Shown here: positions 12,528 through 20,950 of the stretch, one piece after another
Layout: every line of letters starts with the position of its first letter
Position numbering within the stretch: position 1 is the first letter of the stretch
Source: a virus
Virus record (IMG/VR): IMGVR_UViG_3300029448_000423
Coordinates: 1-24,464 of that record
Strand: one strand, 5' to 3'
Length of the DNA: 24,464 bases
Made by a program: the position numbers and the translations under genes
Notes under the pieces: model-generated
Told to the model about the DNA's origin: nothing
The model's database searches: none
The model's input: the letters and a program-made list of their open reading frames with translations, nothing else

Positions 12528-12839
12528 ATGACTGTATATGTAGTACAAGAAGTAAAGGGCATTAATTTATTACCAGCAACAGAGTATGGTGATATAGAAA
12601 TACTCTTACCACAAGGACAAGTTGCTTTTTCTACTAAACCTACTATTAAACGCTTATATACTAACTTACGTAAGTATACTATGGACGACTATCTATTAAT
12701 GATAGGTGATCCAGCAGCTATTGCATTAGCAAGTGCTGTTGCAGCTGATATAGGTCAGGGTAATTTAAGGCTACTTAAGTGGGATAAACAAGAGAGAAAG
12801 TATTTTGTAATAAATGCTAATCTCAATGGAGGTAACTGA
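12528..12839 (+). CDS. Hypothetical replication-block protein (103 aa)
   Basis: ATG 12528 has a strong ribosome binding site and a promoter upstream. The product starts MTVYVVQEVKGINLLPATEYGDIEILLP and has a beta-rich N-terminal part followed by helices (RLYTNLRKYTMDDYLLMIGD, AAIALASAVAADIGQGN), ending KYFVINANLNGG. I see no known catalytic motif. Its stop overlaps the next ATG by one base. As the first gene of the SSB-primase operon it probably serves replication, perhaps as an accessory or regulator; this is inference from position. Confidence 0.75.
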   Translation: MTVYVVQEVKGINLLPATEYGDIEILLPQGQVAFSTKPTIKRLYTNLRKYTMDDYLLMIGDPAAIALASAVAADIGQGNLRLLKWDKQERKYFVINANLNGGN

Positions 12840-13354
12840 TGTCAATAGGTGACGATCAACTAAAGACTGTAAGTAAGTTAGCTGAGTATCAACTAATACT
12901 TGAGAACAAAATCAAGCAAACTGAAGACGACTTAGCGACACTTAAAGAACAGTTTAAACAAGTATCACAGACAGACCTGCCAGAAGCTTTAGCTGAGACA
13001 GGTTTATCTGAAATAAAATTAACTGACGGTAGTAAAATATCTGTTCAACAATTTTATAATGCAAGTATTCCTAAGGATAACTTAGATCAAGCATTTACGT
13101 GGCTACGTGATAATGGTCATGCAGATCTTATAAAGAATACCGTTGCATGTAGTTTTGGACGTGGTGAAGATGGCAATGCTAAGGTTCTAAAAGAAGAGCT
13201 GACAAAGATTGGTATCTCATTCACTTCAAAAGTAGGTGTACACCCACAGACACTAAAAGCGTTTGTGCGTGAACAAGTCGAGTCTGGCCAGAACCTGCCC
13301 CTGGACTTACTCGGAGTATATATCGGGCAGAAAACTGTAATAAAAGGAGGTTAA
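12839..13354 (+). CDS. Hypothetical protein with N-terminal coiled coil (171 aa)
   Basis: Residues about 8-45 form a clear coiled coil (LAEYQLILENKIKQTEDD, then LATLKEQFKQVSQ), after which comes a small mixed alpha/beta domain with SIPKDNLDQAFTWLRDNGHADLI and a C-terminal TSKVGVHPQTLKAFVREQVE helix. It lies directly before the SSB-like gene and ends four bases before that ATG. No catalytic motif is seen. A partner of the single-strand-binding protein or a recombination helper is reasonable, but the family is not one I can name with certainty. Confidence 0.75.
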   Translation: MSIGDDQLKTVSKLAEYQLILENKIKQTEDDLATLKEQFKQVSQTDLPEALAETGLSEIKLTDGSKISVQQFYNASIPKDNLDQAFTWLRDNGHADLIKNTVACSFGRGEDGNAKVLKEELTKIGISFTSKVGVHPQTLKAFVREQVESGQNLPLDLLGVYIGQKTVIKGG

Positions 13355-13358
13355 TATC

Positions 13359-14096
13359 ATGGCTCGTGATATGACAAATAAGAAAGAGCAACTACCCTCT
13401 GAGATTAATTTTGCTGAGGATGCTAATGTAGGATTTGAAGATCTTACACAGCAAGACGTTGCTATACCATTTTTTGTATTGTTACAAAAGATGAGCCCAC
13501 AACTAGATAGCGTTGAGGGCGCAAAGGCCGGCCAGGTCTTCAATACTGTGACTGAAGAAGTTTGTGACGAACTGAAGGTAATACCATGTGCATATAAGCG
13601 TGAGTTTGTAGAGTGGACTCCACGTGATGCAGGCGGTGGTTTGGTGGCACAACATAGTATTGATAGTGAGGCTGTGCAAAAAGCAACACGCTCTGCCGAC
13701 GGAAGACTAATCTCTGCTGCAGGCAACTGGCTCGTTGAGACTGCATATCATTTTGTGTTAGCAGTAACAAAGAATGGTCTGGAGCGTGGTTTACTTACCA
13801 TGACGAGTACTCAACTTAAGAAAAATAGGCGTTGGAATTCTCTAATGTCTGGTATTAAGTTAAAAGACTCTAAAGGTAATTCATACACACCAGCGAGGTA
13901 TAGCCATGTTTATAAGCTTACATCATCTCAAGAAAAGAATGATAAAGGCTCATGGTATGGCTGGAACATTGAGTTAGAATCTCAAGTTCTAAAACAGGAT
14001 GTTTATAGTAATGCAAAAGAATTTGCAGGCTCTATACAATCAGGTGACGTTAAAACAACTGCTCCTGTTCAGGAAGAAGAAACAAAACACTTCTAA
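13359..14096 (+). CDS. Single-stranded DNA-binding protein-like
   Basis: The 245-aa product has a central beta-rich region (residues about 30-190) and a flexible C-terminal tail that ends EEETKHF. An acidic tail ending in Phe is the hallmark of phage and bacterial SSB-type proteins (T7 gp2.5 is an example), used to bind polymerase and helicase. The sequence core is not obviously an OB fold by eye, so the call rests mainly on tail and context. It lies before a primase and two helicases and is followed by a terminator-like hairpin, which would let it be made in higher amounts. ATG 13359 follows AAAGGAGG. Confidence 0.55.
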   Translation: MARDMTNKKEQLPSEINFAEDANVGFEDLTQQDVAIPFFVLLQKMSPQLDSVEGAKAGQVFNTVTEEVCDELKVIPCAYKREFVEWTPRDAGGGLVAQHSIDSEAVQKATRSADGRLISAAGNWLVETAYHFVLAVTKNGLERGLLTMTSTQLKKNRRWNSLMSGIKLKDSKGNSYTPARYSHVYKLTSSQEKNDKGSWYGWNIELESQVLKQDVYSNAKEFAGSIQSGDVKTTAPVQEEETKHF

Positions 14097-14109
14097 TCAC
14101 TTAGAAGGG

Positions 14110-14141
14110 GGCGAGAGGTTTATTCATTCCCTCTCGCCTTT
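14110..14141 (+). terminator. Terminator-like hairpin after the SSB-like gene
   Basis: GGCGAGAGG (14110-14118) pairs perfectly with CCTCTCGCC (14130-14138) with an eleven-base loop, followed only by TTT. The short T-run suggests partial termination or attenuation, with the primase gene downstream getting less transcription. Confidence 0.7.
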
Positions 14142-14152
14142 AAGGAAGGACT

Positions 14153-15637
14153 ATGAATAAAGAATTTAACGAATTATTTGCAGGGCTTACCCGTGCTCAT
14201 GGCCAATATACATTATCAGGCACACTAAGATCTGATGGCAAAAAGCAAGGTAAGGCAACAACTGTAAGAGAAAATGTAACACTAGACAAATGGGATTTAC
14301 ATCTTAAAGGTAAAAAAGGTTTAGGAATTATACCGATCAATGATGATAGCTGTTGTAAGTTTGGAGCTATTGATGTTGATACGTATAAAGATTTAGATTA
14401 TAACAAGGTGCTAGAACAAGTTAGCAAACTATCCCTTCCGTTGTATCCTTGTAAATCTAAGTCTGGTGGCGTTCACTTATATATATTCACTTCAGAGTGG
14501 GCGCCTGCCAAATTACTACAAGACAAATTAAAAGAGTTTGCATCAGCATTAGGTTTTGGTGGCTCTGAAATATTTCCAAAGCAAACAGAAATACTAGCAG
14601 ATCGTGGTGACATAGGTCAGTGGATAAACATGCCCTACTTTGGTGATGAACGCTGGTATGCAGATAAGACTGCACAACAATTTATAAAGCATGTCAAACC
14701 TATATCTTTGTCTGACCTAGAGAAAATTAAAATAAAAGTAAAAACAGAATTTGATGATGGTCCTCCTTGTATACAGCACTTAGCTACACAAGGTTTTCCA
14801 CAAGGTACTAGAAACAACGGTCTATTTAATATAGCAGTATACTGTCGTAAGAAGAATCCTGATACATGGCAAGCAGACGTAGATACATATAATATAAAAT
14901 ACATGGATCCACCTCTTGCAAGTACTGAAGTACAAGCTGTAATGAAGTCAGCTAATAGAAAAGATTATCACTATACTTGTAGTAAAGCACCTATAGCTCC
15001 GTTCTGCAATGCAGCTGTATGTAAGCTAAGAGCTCATGGCATTGACGGCGGTAATGATATGCCAACAATACATAGCTTAACTAAGTTTGATAGTAATCCA
15101 CCGATCTGGTTTTTAGATATAGAAGGTGGTGGTCGGCTAGAACTAGAGACTGATGATTTACAAAACCAAAGACGATTTCAAAAAAAGTGCATGGAAAAAT
15201 TAAACATGCTACCTAGTAAAATGTCAGAGCAAGCATGGGGTAAACTAATTAATCATCTCATGGATAACCTAACTATAGTACCAGCACCTGTTGATGCTAG
15301 TGCAATAGGACAACTCATGGAGCACATAGATAGATTTGTAAATGGTAGAGCACAAGCAAGAAGTAAAGATGAATTATTGCTAGGTAAACCATGGTGTGAG
15401 AACAATAAGCATTACTTTAGAATGTCAGATCTTATGGCTTACTTTGATCGTATGCATTTTAGAGATTATCGCGTACATCAAGTAACTGCAATATTAAAAA
15501 ACAATGGTGCTGAACATCACTTCTTTAATTTAAAAGGTAAAGGCACTAACTGCTGGTCAATACAAAAGATTGATACACATGATGGAAAATTTGAATCACC
15601 AAAGGAGCTAGATAAGACAGATGAAATCCCGTTCTGA
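14153..15637 (+). CDS. AEP-superfamily primase (TOTE-type)
   Basis: This 494-aa protein looks like an archaeo-eukaryotic primase of the TOTE-conflict type. The catalytic domain has GAIDVDTY (Asp74 and Asp76, metal-binding), KSKSGGVHLYIF with His108, and the EIFPKQTEI...GQWINMPYF strand pair (139-163). A probable zinc site follows: Cys206 in DDGPPCIQ plus Cys276, Cys285 and Cys290 (YTCSKAPIAPFCNAAVCK). A C-terminal helical part with a winged-helix-like YFRMSDLMAYFDRM segment completes it. It would make primers for the neighbouring DNA polymerase. It overlaps the helicase gene by 17 bases. No DnaG or gp4-type primase is seen in the window. The bacterial TOTE systems also contain such primases, so a defence or anti-defence link is possible but unneeded. 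Confidence 0.8.
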   Translation: MNKEFNELFAGLTRAHGQYTLSGTLRSDGKKQGKATTVRENVTLDKWDLHLKGKKGLGIIPINDDSCCKFGAIDVDTYKDLDYNKVLEQVSKLSLPLYPCKSKSGGVHLYIFTSEWAPAKLLQDKLKEFASALGFGGSEIFPKQTEILADRGDIGQWINMPYFGDERWYADKTAQQFIKHVKPISLSDLEKIKIKVKTEFDDGPPCIQHLATQGFPQGTRNNGLFNIAVYCRKKNPDTWQADVDTYNIKYMDPPLASTEVQAVMKSANRKDYHYTCSKAPIAPFCNAAVCKLRAHGIDGGNDMPTIHSLTKFDSNPPIWFLDIEGGGRLELETDDLQNQRRFQKKCMEKLNMLPSKMSEQAWGKLINHLMDNLTIVPAPVDASAIGQLMEHIDRFVNGRAQARSKDELLLGKPWCENNKHYFRMSDLMAYFDRMHFRDYRVHQVTAILKNNGAEHHFFNLKGKGTNCWSIQKIDTHDGKFESPKELDKTDEIPF

Positions 15638-16817
15638 TTGGAATATAATATTTGGACCACCTGGTACTGGTAAGACAACAGCTTGTATGAATCACATAGC
15701 TAATTTAATAGAAGATAATGTAGACCCTATTCGTATAGGTTACATAGCCTTCACAAAGAAAGCAGCTAATGAAGCTAGGATGAGAGCTGCGCGTGACTTT
15801 AATTTTGATAAAGATGATATGCCTTATTTTCGTACTATACATAGTCTATGTTTTATGCAACTAGGTATTATACCGTCTAACATGATGCAGCCTAATCATT
15901 ACAGAGACCTAGGTGAAATGCTAGGTATAGAGGTAGGCGGCAATAAACTTAATGATGAAATATATAGTTTGTCAGCACCTATCGGTGATCGACTATTGTT
16001 CTTAGATAACCTAGCAAGAATTAGTGAATCAAGTCTTAATGATATCTACGACACTGTTGTAGATGATGATATTAGTATTGATGAGTTTAGACTAGTGTCA
16101 ACTAGTTTAAAAAAATATAAAGATAAGTTTAAGCTATTAGACTTTACAGATCTATTAGAAATGTTTATTGACCACGGTCTATGCCCTAAGCTACATACTC
16201 TTATTGTTGATGAAGCACAAGATTTATCTAAATTACAATGGCGTGTAGTTCATCTGTTAGCTGACAATGCAGAACATGTCTATGCAGCTGGTGATGATGA
16301 CCAAGCAATATACCGTTGGGCTGGTGCTTCTGTAGAAGATTTTATAGAGCTACAAGGTGATAAGAAAGTATTAAATCAATCTTATCGTGTACCACAAGAA
16401 GCTCACAAGCTGGCTAAAGAAGTACTATCTAATATTAAGAACCGAGTTGTCAAGATGTTTAATCCATCAGAAATAAAAGGTGAGATACATTATCACTTTG
16501 CTGTAGATGATATAGACATGAGCCAAGGCACTTGGTTACTACTAGCACGAAACACTTTCTTACTAAAAGAATATGAACGTGTAGTTAAGATGAATGGATA
16601 TGAAGACGAAGATCGAATTACTATTAGTACCATACACGGTGTCAAAGGTGGTGAAGCAGAACATGTAGCTATTATGACTGACATGGCATACAGATCGTAT
16701 AAGTATATGGAGAGATACCCTGACGATGAGCATCGAGTCTTTTACGTAGCCCTAACACGTGCAAAAGTATCAATTCATATCATTCAACCTAAGTCTCGGA
16801 TTTATTATGAAATATAA
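15621..16817 (+). CDS. Superfamily 1A (UvrD/Dda-like) DNA helicase
   Basis: A compact helicase (398 aa) with all core motifs: Walker A FGPPGTGKTT (11-20), FTKKAANEAR (Ia), Walker B LIVDEAQDL (194-202), GDDDQAIYRWAGA (224-236, motif III), LNQSYRVP (motif IV), ISTIHGVKGGEAEHV (motif V, 335-349) and YVALTRAK (motif VI, 375-382). UvrD proteins of bacteria have over 700 residues, so insert domains are missing, as in phage T4 Dda. It should unwind DNA 3'-5' or remove proteins during replication. It overlaps the primase by 17 bases. AAGGAG lies 13 bases before ATG 15621, which is a long spacing. Confidence 0.92.
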   Translation: MKSRSDWNIIFGPPGTGKTTACMNHIANLIEDNVDPIRIGYIAFTKKAANEARMRAARDFNFDKDDMPYFRTIHSLCFMQLGIIPSNMMQPNHYRDLGEMLGIEVGGNKLNDEIYSLSAPIGDRLLFLDNLARISESSLNDIYDTVVDDDISIDEFRLVSTSLKKYKDKFKLLDFTDLLEMFIDHGLCPKLHTLIVDEAQDLSKLQWRVVHLLADNAEHVYAAGDDDQAIYRWAGASVEDFIELQGDKKVLNQSYRVPQEAHKLAKEVLSNIKNRVVKMFNPSEIKGEIHYHFAVDDIDMSQGTWLLLARNTFLLKEYERVVKMNGYEDEDRITISTIHGVKGGEAEHVAIMTDMAYRSYKYMERYPDDEHRVFYVALTRAKVSIHIIQPKSRIYYEI

Positions 16818-16852
16818 TGACCTTAAACATATAATTATGGACGGCAAATAAC

Positions 16853-18304
16853 ATGTCACATATTAACATATATCCATTTAAAACCCGTCCATATAATCAT
16901 CAGAGGGAGGCATGGGAGCGTTCTAAGGATAAGACTGAATATGCATTGTTCATGGAGATGGGAACAGGCAAATCTAAGGTAATAATTGATACATTCTCAT
17001 ATCTCTATGACGCAGGTCAAATTGACAACGTACTTATTATAGCTCCTAAAGGTAACTATCTTAACTGGGTTAACAATGAAATACCTACACACCTACCTGA
17101 TCATATACAAACACAGCTTGCTTACTGGTCTGCCAGTCCTAAGAAGAAAGAGCGTATAGCTTTAGATGCTGTCATGACACCAACACCTGATTTAAGAATA
17201 TTAGTAGCTAATGTTGAAGCATTTAGTAGTGCAAAGGGTACTAAGTTTATTACAAGCTTTGTCAACTGTTCTCGATCATTTGTATGTGTTGATGAGTCAA
17301 CAACAATTAAAAACCCAGGTGCTATACGTAGTAAAAATATACTTAAGTTAAGTAACAAATGTAAATATCGTAGGATACTAACAGGTGAGCCTGTTACTCG
17401 TAGTCCATTAGATGTATATACACAGTGTCAGTTTCTTAACCCTGCTTTGTTAGGATTTAGTAGTTACTATAGTTTTAGAAATAGATACGCTATCATGATT
17501 AATATGAATAAAGGTAGTAGATCATTTAAGCATGTCGTAGGTTATCAAAGACTTAATGAGTTAGCTGATACTGTAAAAGCATTTAGTTACAGATGTAAAA
17601 AAGAAGATTGCTTAGACTTACCTGATAAGATCTATGAGCAACGATTTATTGAACAAACACCTGAACAAAAGAAACTATATAAAGAAATATCTGAGCAAGC
17701 ATTTACAGAGTTAGATGGTGAGTCTCTTACTATTACTAATATACTTACATCTATGTTAAGGCTACATCAGATAACCTGTGGTCATTTTAAATCTGACGAC
17801 GGTAAAGTATTAGATGTTAAAAGTCATAGGCTTGAGGAGCTTATGAATGTATTATCAGAGGCTCCTGACAAAGTTATTATATGGGCTACATACGTAGCTG
17901 ATATTAATGCAATATCTAAAGCTATACATCAAGCATACGGTGAAGATAGTTATGTACAATATTACGGTGCAGTCAACAATGACCAAAGGCAAGAGGCTGT
18001 AGATCGATTTCAAAATGACAAGGCATGTAGATTTTTCATAGGCAATCCTCAGACTGGCGGCTTTGGTCTTACACTAACAGCTGCCAGTTCAGTAGTATAC
18101 TATTCTAATAGTTATAACTTAGAGCATAGAATACAATCAGAAGATCGTGCACATCGTATAGGTCAATCAAAGCCTGTTGTATATGTAGATTTAATCTGTC
18201 TTAATACAGTAGATGAAATGATTGTAAAAGCACTACGTGATAAGAAACAAGTTGCTACCCAAGTAATGGGAGAGCAATGGAAAGAATGGCTAAAAGTAAA
18301 ATAA
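16853..18304 (+). CDS. Superfamily 2 (Snf2/Rad54-like) helicase/translocase
   Basis: The 483-aa protein has both RecA-like lobes. Lobe one: Walker A MGTGKSK (36-42) and DEST (147-150) in place of DEAH, then ILTGEPV (motif III). Lobe two: WATYVADINAISKA, FFIGNPQTGGFGLTLTAA (motif V) and IQSEDRAHRIGQ (motif VI, 427-438), the classic Snf2 signature. Snf2 proteins are ATP-driven double-strand DNA translocases that remodel nucleoprotein or drive branch migration. Some phages use this type next to primase as a replicative helper. It is the last rightward gene; hairpins follow its stop. Confidence 0.92.
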   Translation: MSHINIYPFKTRPYNHQREAWERSKDKTEYALFMEMGTGKSKVIIDTFSYLYDAGQIDNVLIIAPKGNYLNWVNNEIPTHLPDHIQTQLAYWSASPKKKERIALDAVMTPTPDLRILVANVEAFSSAKGTKFITSFVNCSRSFVCVDESTTIKNPGAIRSKNILKLSNKCKYRRILTGEPVTRSPLDVYTQCQFLNPALLGFSSYYSFRNRYAIMINMNKGSRSFKHVVGYQRLNELADTVKAFSYRCKKEDCLDLPDKIYEQRFIEQTPEQKKLYKEISEQAFTELDGESLTITNILTSMLRLHQITCGHFKSDDGKVLDVKSHRLEELMNVLSEAPDKVIIWATYVADINAISKAIHQAYGEDSYVQYYGAVNNDQRQEAVDRFQNDKACRFFIGNPQTGGFGLTLTAASSVVYYSNSYNLEHRIQSEDRAHRIGQSKPVVYVDLICLNTVDEMIVKALRDKKQVATQVMGEQWKEWLKVK

Positions 18305-18394
18305 GCTCTACCCAGCTTATCTTTGGCGATTGCCAATAAGTTCTAAAGTGATTAGGATAACCTACTACTAGTACAGCTAGTATAAAAGATAGGG
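18301..18394. other. Convergent intergenic region with three hairpins
   Basis: Between the converging helicase and 18395 genes lie three perfect small stem-loops: ATAAGCT/AGCTTAT (18301-18320), TTGGC/GCCAA (18323-18336) and TACTAG/CTAGTA (18366-18382). None is followed by a long T-run, but such a row between convergent operons is the expected place for two-way transcription stop signals. Confidence 0.5.
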
Positions 18395-18694
18395 CTAGGA
18401 CATAATCCATTTTTTAATTTTCCTGTTAAATGATCTTGGCAATGGTAGTTGCTTATATTCTTTAATCCAAGATTTATCTAGCACAAGGCTACCATCAATA
18501 TCTACTTGTGTTTCATCACCAGATAAGTGTGATACTATAGTAATAGTCTTTTCATCTTCAGCTACAATAATACCCATTGATATACAATCACCTAGTTTAG
18601 ATCGTAAATCTCGTAGATTAGTCCAGCCGCTGGTAGGAGAGATTGCATCTTCCCAGTTAATTATCACCAATCTCGGTAAATTCTTCTTTGCCAT
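18395..18694 (-). CDS. Hypothetical protein, last gene of leftward late operon (99 aa)
   Basis: The 99-aa product (MAKKNLPRLVIINWEDAISP...) carries a mostly beta pattern with a GIIVAEDEKTITIVSHL stretch and basic C-terminal end (RSFNRKIKKWIMS). It resembles no family I can name. Its first 38 bases overlap the end of the nuclease gene, so its translation is likely coupled. No transmembrane part is present. It ends about 90 bases from the converging helicase gene. Confidence 0.75.
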   Translation of the reverse strand: MAKKNLPRLVIINWEDAISPTSGWTNLRDLRSKLGDCISMGIIVAEDEKTITIVSHLSGDETQVDIDGSLVLDKSWIKEYKQLPLPRSFNRKIKKWIMS

Positions 18695-19037
18695 AATATT
18701 GTGTCTTTGAATGCTTTGCCATATAGTCTTTACGACGTTTTACTATCCTACATGTATTCTTAGTCAAGTCTACATATAACAATTGTACACCTAATTGACG
18801 AGCTTTTTTACTAATGATTCGAGATCTTATGGCATTAGACCCATCTTTATTATATCTATTGGCCTGCCACGATACAGTCTTTACATCAATAAACAGTACT
18901 TCACCTGTTTTCTGATGAACAGCAATCATATCTATAGGGCCCTGGGGCGCACGATTCTTAAACACCCAATAACCCTTACTGACCAACCAAGCCTCGGCTA
19001 CTGCCTCTGCAAGGTGGCCCTTGTCAGTGTGCTTCAT
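18657..19037 (-). CDS. PD-(D/E)XK endonuclease-like protein
   Basis: The 126-aa product has the PD-(D/E)XK core: helix with Glu11/Glu15 (HLAEAVAEAWLVSKGY), Asp36 in QGPIDMIAV, then LFIDVKT with Asp51 and Lys53, where Asp stands for the usual Glu. A basic stretch follows (KKARQLGVQLLYVD). Such small nucleases resemble archaeal Holliday-junction resolvases and the YraN/UPF0102 type. It lies in a late operon far from the replication genes, so a role in DNA maturation before packaging, or in degrading host DNA, is possible. It overlaps both neighbours (ATGA with the gene before). Confidence 0.75.
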   Translation of the reverse strand: MKHTDKGHLAEAVAEAWLVSKGYWVFKNRAPQGPIDMIAVHQKTGEVLFIDVKTVSWQANRYNKDGSNAIRSRIISKKARQLGVQLLYVDLTKNTCRIVKRRKDYMAKHSKTQYYGKEEFTEIGDN

Positions 19038-19237
19038 TGTGCTAGCGGATTACTGCTCTTCTTTTGTAGTTGCTCGATATCTTTTTTGATAGCGATTATA
19101 TCTTTTTCAATAGGTTTAGTATCTACTACCTTTGATTCAAGTACTTCAACTCTTTCTATTAACTGACCTTGAAATACAAATAGTGATGCTATTGTAATGG
19201 CTAGTCCTATCCCTGCTGCTATTGTCTTGATGTCCAT
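19034..19237 (-). CDS. Small membrane-anchored coiled-coil protein (67 aa)
   Basis: The product has one N-terminal transmembrane segment (TIAAGIGLAITIASLFVFQG, about 5-24), followed by a heptad-like region of charged and hydrophobic residues (LIERVEVLESKVVDTKPIE...IKKDIEQLQKK). That layout is like i-spanin (Rz) or small phage membrane adaptors. No Rz1-like lipoprotein gene is visible inside it. It starts with GAGGATAG before ATG 19237, overlaps the exported Glu-rich protein gene by 19 bases, and shares ATGA with the nuclease gene. A lysis-related role is inferred from neighbours. Confidence 0.7.
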   Translation of the reverse strand: MDIKTIAAGIGLAITIASLFVFQGQLIERVEVLESKVVDTKPIEKDIIAIKKDIEQLQKKSSNPLAQ

Positions 19238-20448
19238 AATCTATCCTCGTAAGTTTGGTTAGAGTAAATCTGTCTTATATCAACATAGCTACTAGCTATG
19301 TATGGATCTATATTAATATCTTTTATCTCTGGTTGTACAAATATTTCTGCATTTACTTCAGCATAAGAAGATATCTTACTGTGGTTTTGCATAACTTTAG
19401 CTACTATCATTTGTGTAGCTTTAAGCTGACCGTCTATTGTTTTAATCTTATCAGCTACCTTAATAGCAATGTCCTCTACTGTTATCGTAACATCGTCTGT
19501 AGAGCCACTGTCTGCGACTGCAGTTTCTTCAACTGTTTCTGTTGGTTCAGTAACCTCTTCTGTTTCAGGACTTGCCTCCTCCATCGGAGCTTCGACTTCT
19601 TCATATATTTCCTCCGCTATTAATATTTCTTCTTCTACCTGTACTTCAGGCTCAACTAAAATAATTTCTTCTTCTATAACTTCAGGTGCTAGCACAATAG
19701 TTTCTTCTATAAATTCTTCTTCTACAGTCATCTCTATTATTTCTGGTATAGATTCTACATAAACTTCTTCTATGATTGGTTCAACAAAAACTTCTTCAAA
19801 GATTAATTCTTCTTGCATAAAGACTTCTTCTATCTCTTCAAAGATTGCAGCAATCTCTTGTGTTTGCTCTACAGTTAAAACTGTAGGATCGTAGGTCATG
19901 GTCACTGATATGTTATCTACGTTAGGACCACCAAGATTAGCAGGAGCAGCAGCATCAGACCCACTAATAAAAAGATTTCCAATATTACTGCCAGTCCCTG
20001 TGTACGTAATACTGTCTGTAAAATCTTTCCCATTAATTCCTGTAACATTTGTTCTCTCCTGTATTGTTGTAGCTAATACGTTTTGATTTTCATCTTGTAT
20101 TTGTAACCTAATAGTAAATGTATCAGCACCGCCTCTGTTAGGTGCCCAACTACCAACACCACCTTCACCATTTTGTACTTCAACACTAGAGTTTAAAGTA
20201 ATGCCATTATCAAGCATTTGTTGACTTATAACGTTATTATGGAGAGGAAAACTCTGCTCAATACTACCATAATCTCCAAACTCTAGGTCATGTCCTCCTG
20301 GACAACAATCTCCTATTCTTTGTGCATCACCAGACAATGTCCACCCTGTCGTGCCATTGTCAAATGTGCCGTTAGTAATTAAATTTTCTGTTGTGTCTGA
20401 ACTTGCCAGTAGAGGTAGCATCAACAACAGGCTTAAAACCTTTTTCAT
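19219..20448 (-). CDS. Exported protein: jelly-roll-like head plus very Glu-rich stalk
   Basis: From ATG 20448 (409 aa; AAGGA lies nine bases before it) the product has a signal peptide (MKKVLSLLLMLPLLASSDT) without lipobox. Next comes a domain beginning ENLITNGTFDNGTTGWTLSG, the usual opening of carbohydrate-binding-module-like beta sandwiches, up to about residue 190. A long acidic stretch (about 200-320) follows, with dozens of Glu in EEVFVEPIIEEVYVE-like repeats. A final basic-acidic mixed helical part ends the protein. Another in-frame ATG exists at 20472 but gives a signal sequence starting with eight charged or polar residues. It overlaps its upstream neighbour by 77 bases. Binding to a surface glycan is inferred from the fold type only. 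Confidence 0.7.
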   Translation of the reverse strand: MKKVLSLLLMLPLLASSDTTENLITNGTFDNGTTGWTLSGDAQRIGDCCPGGHDLEFGDYGSIEQSFPLHNNVISQQMLDNGITLNSSVEVQNGEGGVGSWAPNRGGADTFTIRLQIQDENQNVLATTIQERTNVTGINGKDFTDSITYTGTGSNIGNLFISGSDAAAPANLGGPNVDNISVTMTYDPTVLTVEQTQEIAAIFEEIEEVFMQEELIFEEVFVEPIIEEVYVESIPEIIEMTVEEEFIEETIVLAPEVIEEEIILVEPEVQVEEEILIAEEIYEEVEAPMEEASPETEEVTEPTETVEETAVADSGSTDDVTITVEDIAIKVADKIKTIDGQLKATQMIVAKVMQNHSKISSYAEVNAEIFVQPEIKDINIDPYIASSYVDIRQIYSNQTYEDRLWTSRQ

Positions 20449-20950
20449 TCCATTTCTTCCTTGCTTCTTCACCGATTAATCCGTCTATAGGGCACGGGGT
20501 CCCTGCATCCATCATCGCTTGCCATACATTTTTATCTTGGCACATTATAGATATTGCAGCTACCTTCATACCTAAACCATTTAATAATTTAGACTTCTTT
20601 CTACGTTCACATTCTTCGTCATGGTAGTACGTACCCATGCTAGTAGAAAAACCAATCACTGTCATACCTATTGATAGCGGTATCACACAGCTGTCTTGTC
20701 CGTATACAGACATAGCCGGAGCCGTTGCAGTATTTACCGCAGTTTCTTGATTCGTTGAATTATTTGTTGTATTAGTCGTTGTAGAGTTTGAGCTACTACC
20801 TGACTGATATGTTGTAGAACTTTCATAACCACCTGTTATTGCAGTGTTAGATCCTGCATTGTTTGATTGTGTATTAGTTGTTGCACCAGAGGAAGTTACA
20901 TCTGCTGACGCTACATTGCAAAGTAATATCAGTGGTAATAATCGTTTCAC
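20372..20950 (-). CDS. Exported Ser/Thr/Asn-rich protein with Cys-containing domain (192 aa)
   Basis: A GTG start (20950-20948) follows AAGGATGACTA; the first residues (MKRLLPLILLCNVASADV) form a signal peptide with a likely ASA-DV cut. Residues about 20-75 are a low-complexity Ser, Thr, Asn and Gly linker, followed by a domain with four or so cysteines (DSCVIPL, DEECERR, IMCQD, TPCPID) that could form disulfides in the periplasm, and a hydrophobic segment VIPLSIGMTVIGFSTSMG. The C-terminal part overlaps the next gene by 77 bases in another frame. It resembles other phage exported proteins of unknown role. With the neighbouring membrane proteins it may belong to host-envelope disruption. Confidence 0.7.
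   Translation of the reverse strand: MKRLLPLILLCNVASADVTSSGATTNTQSNNAGSNTAITGGYESSTTYQSGSSSNSTTTNTTNNSTNQETAVNTATAPAMSVYGQDSCVIPLSIGMTVIGFSTSMGTYYHDEECERRKKSKLLNGLGMKVAAISIMCQDKNVWQAMMDAGTPCPIDGLIGEEARKKWNEKGFKPVVDATSTGKFRHNRKFNY

Noticed and set aside
19255-20086. Several plus-strand frames opposite the Glu-rich protein
   Set aside because: Ser/Thr- and Cys-rich translations come from the complement of Glu codons; no ribosome binding sites, pure shadows.
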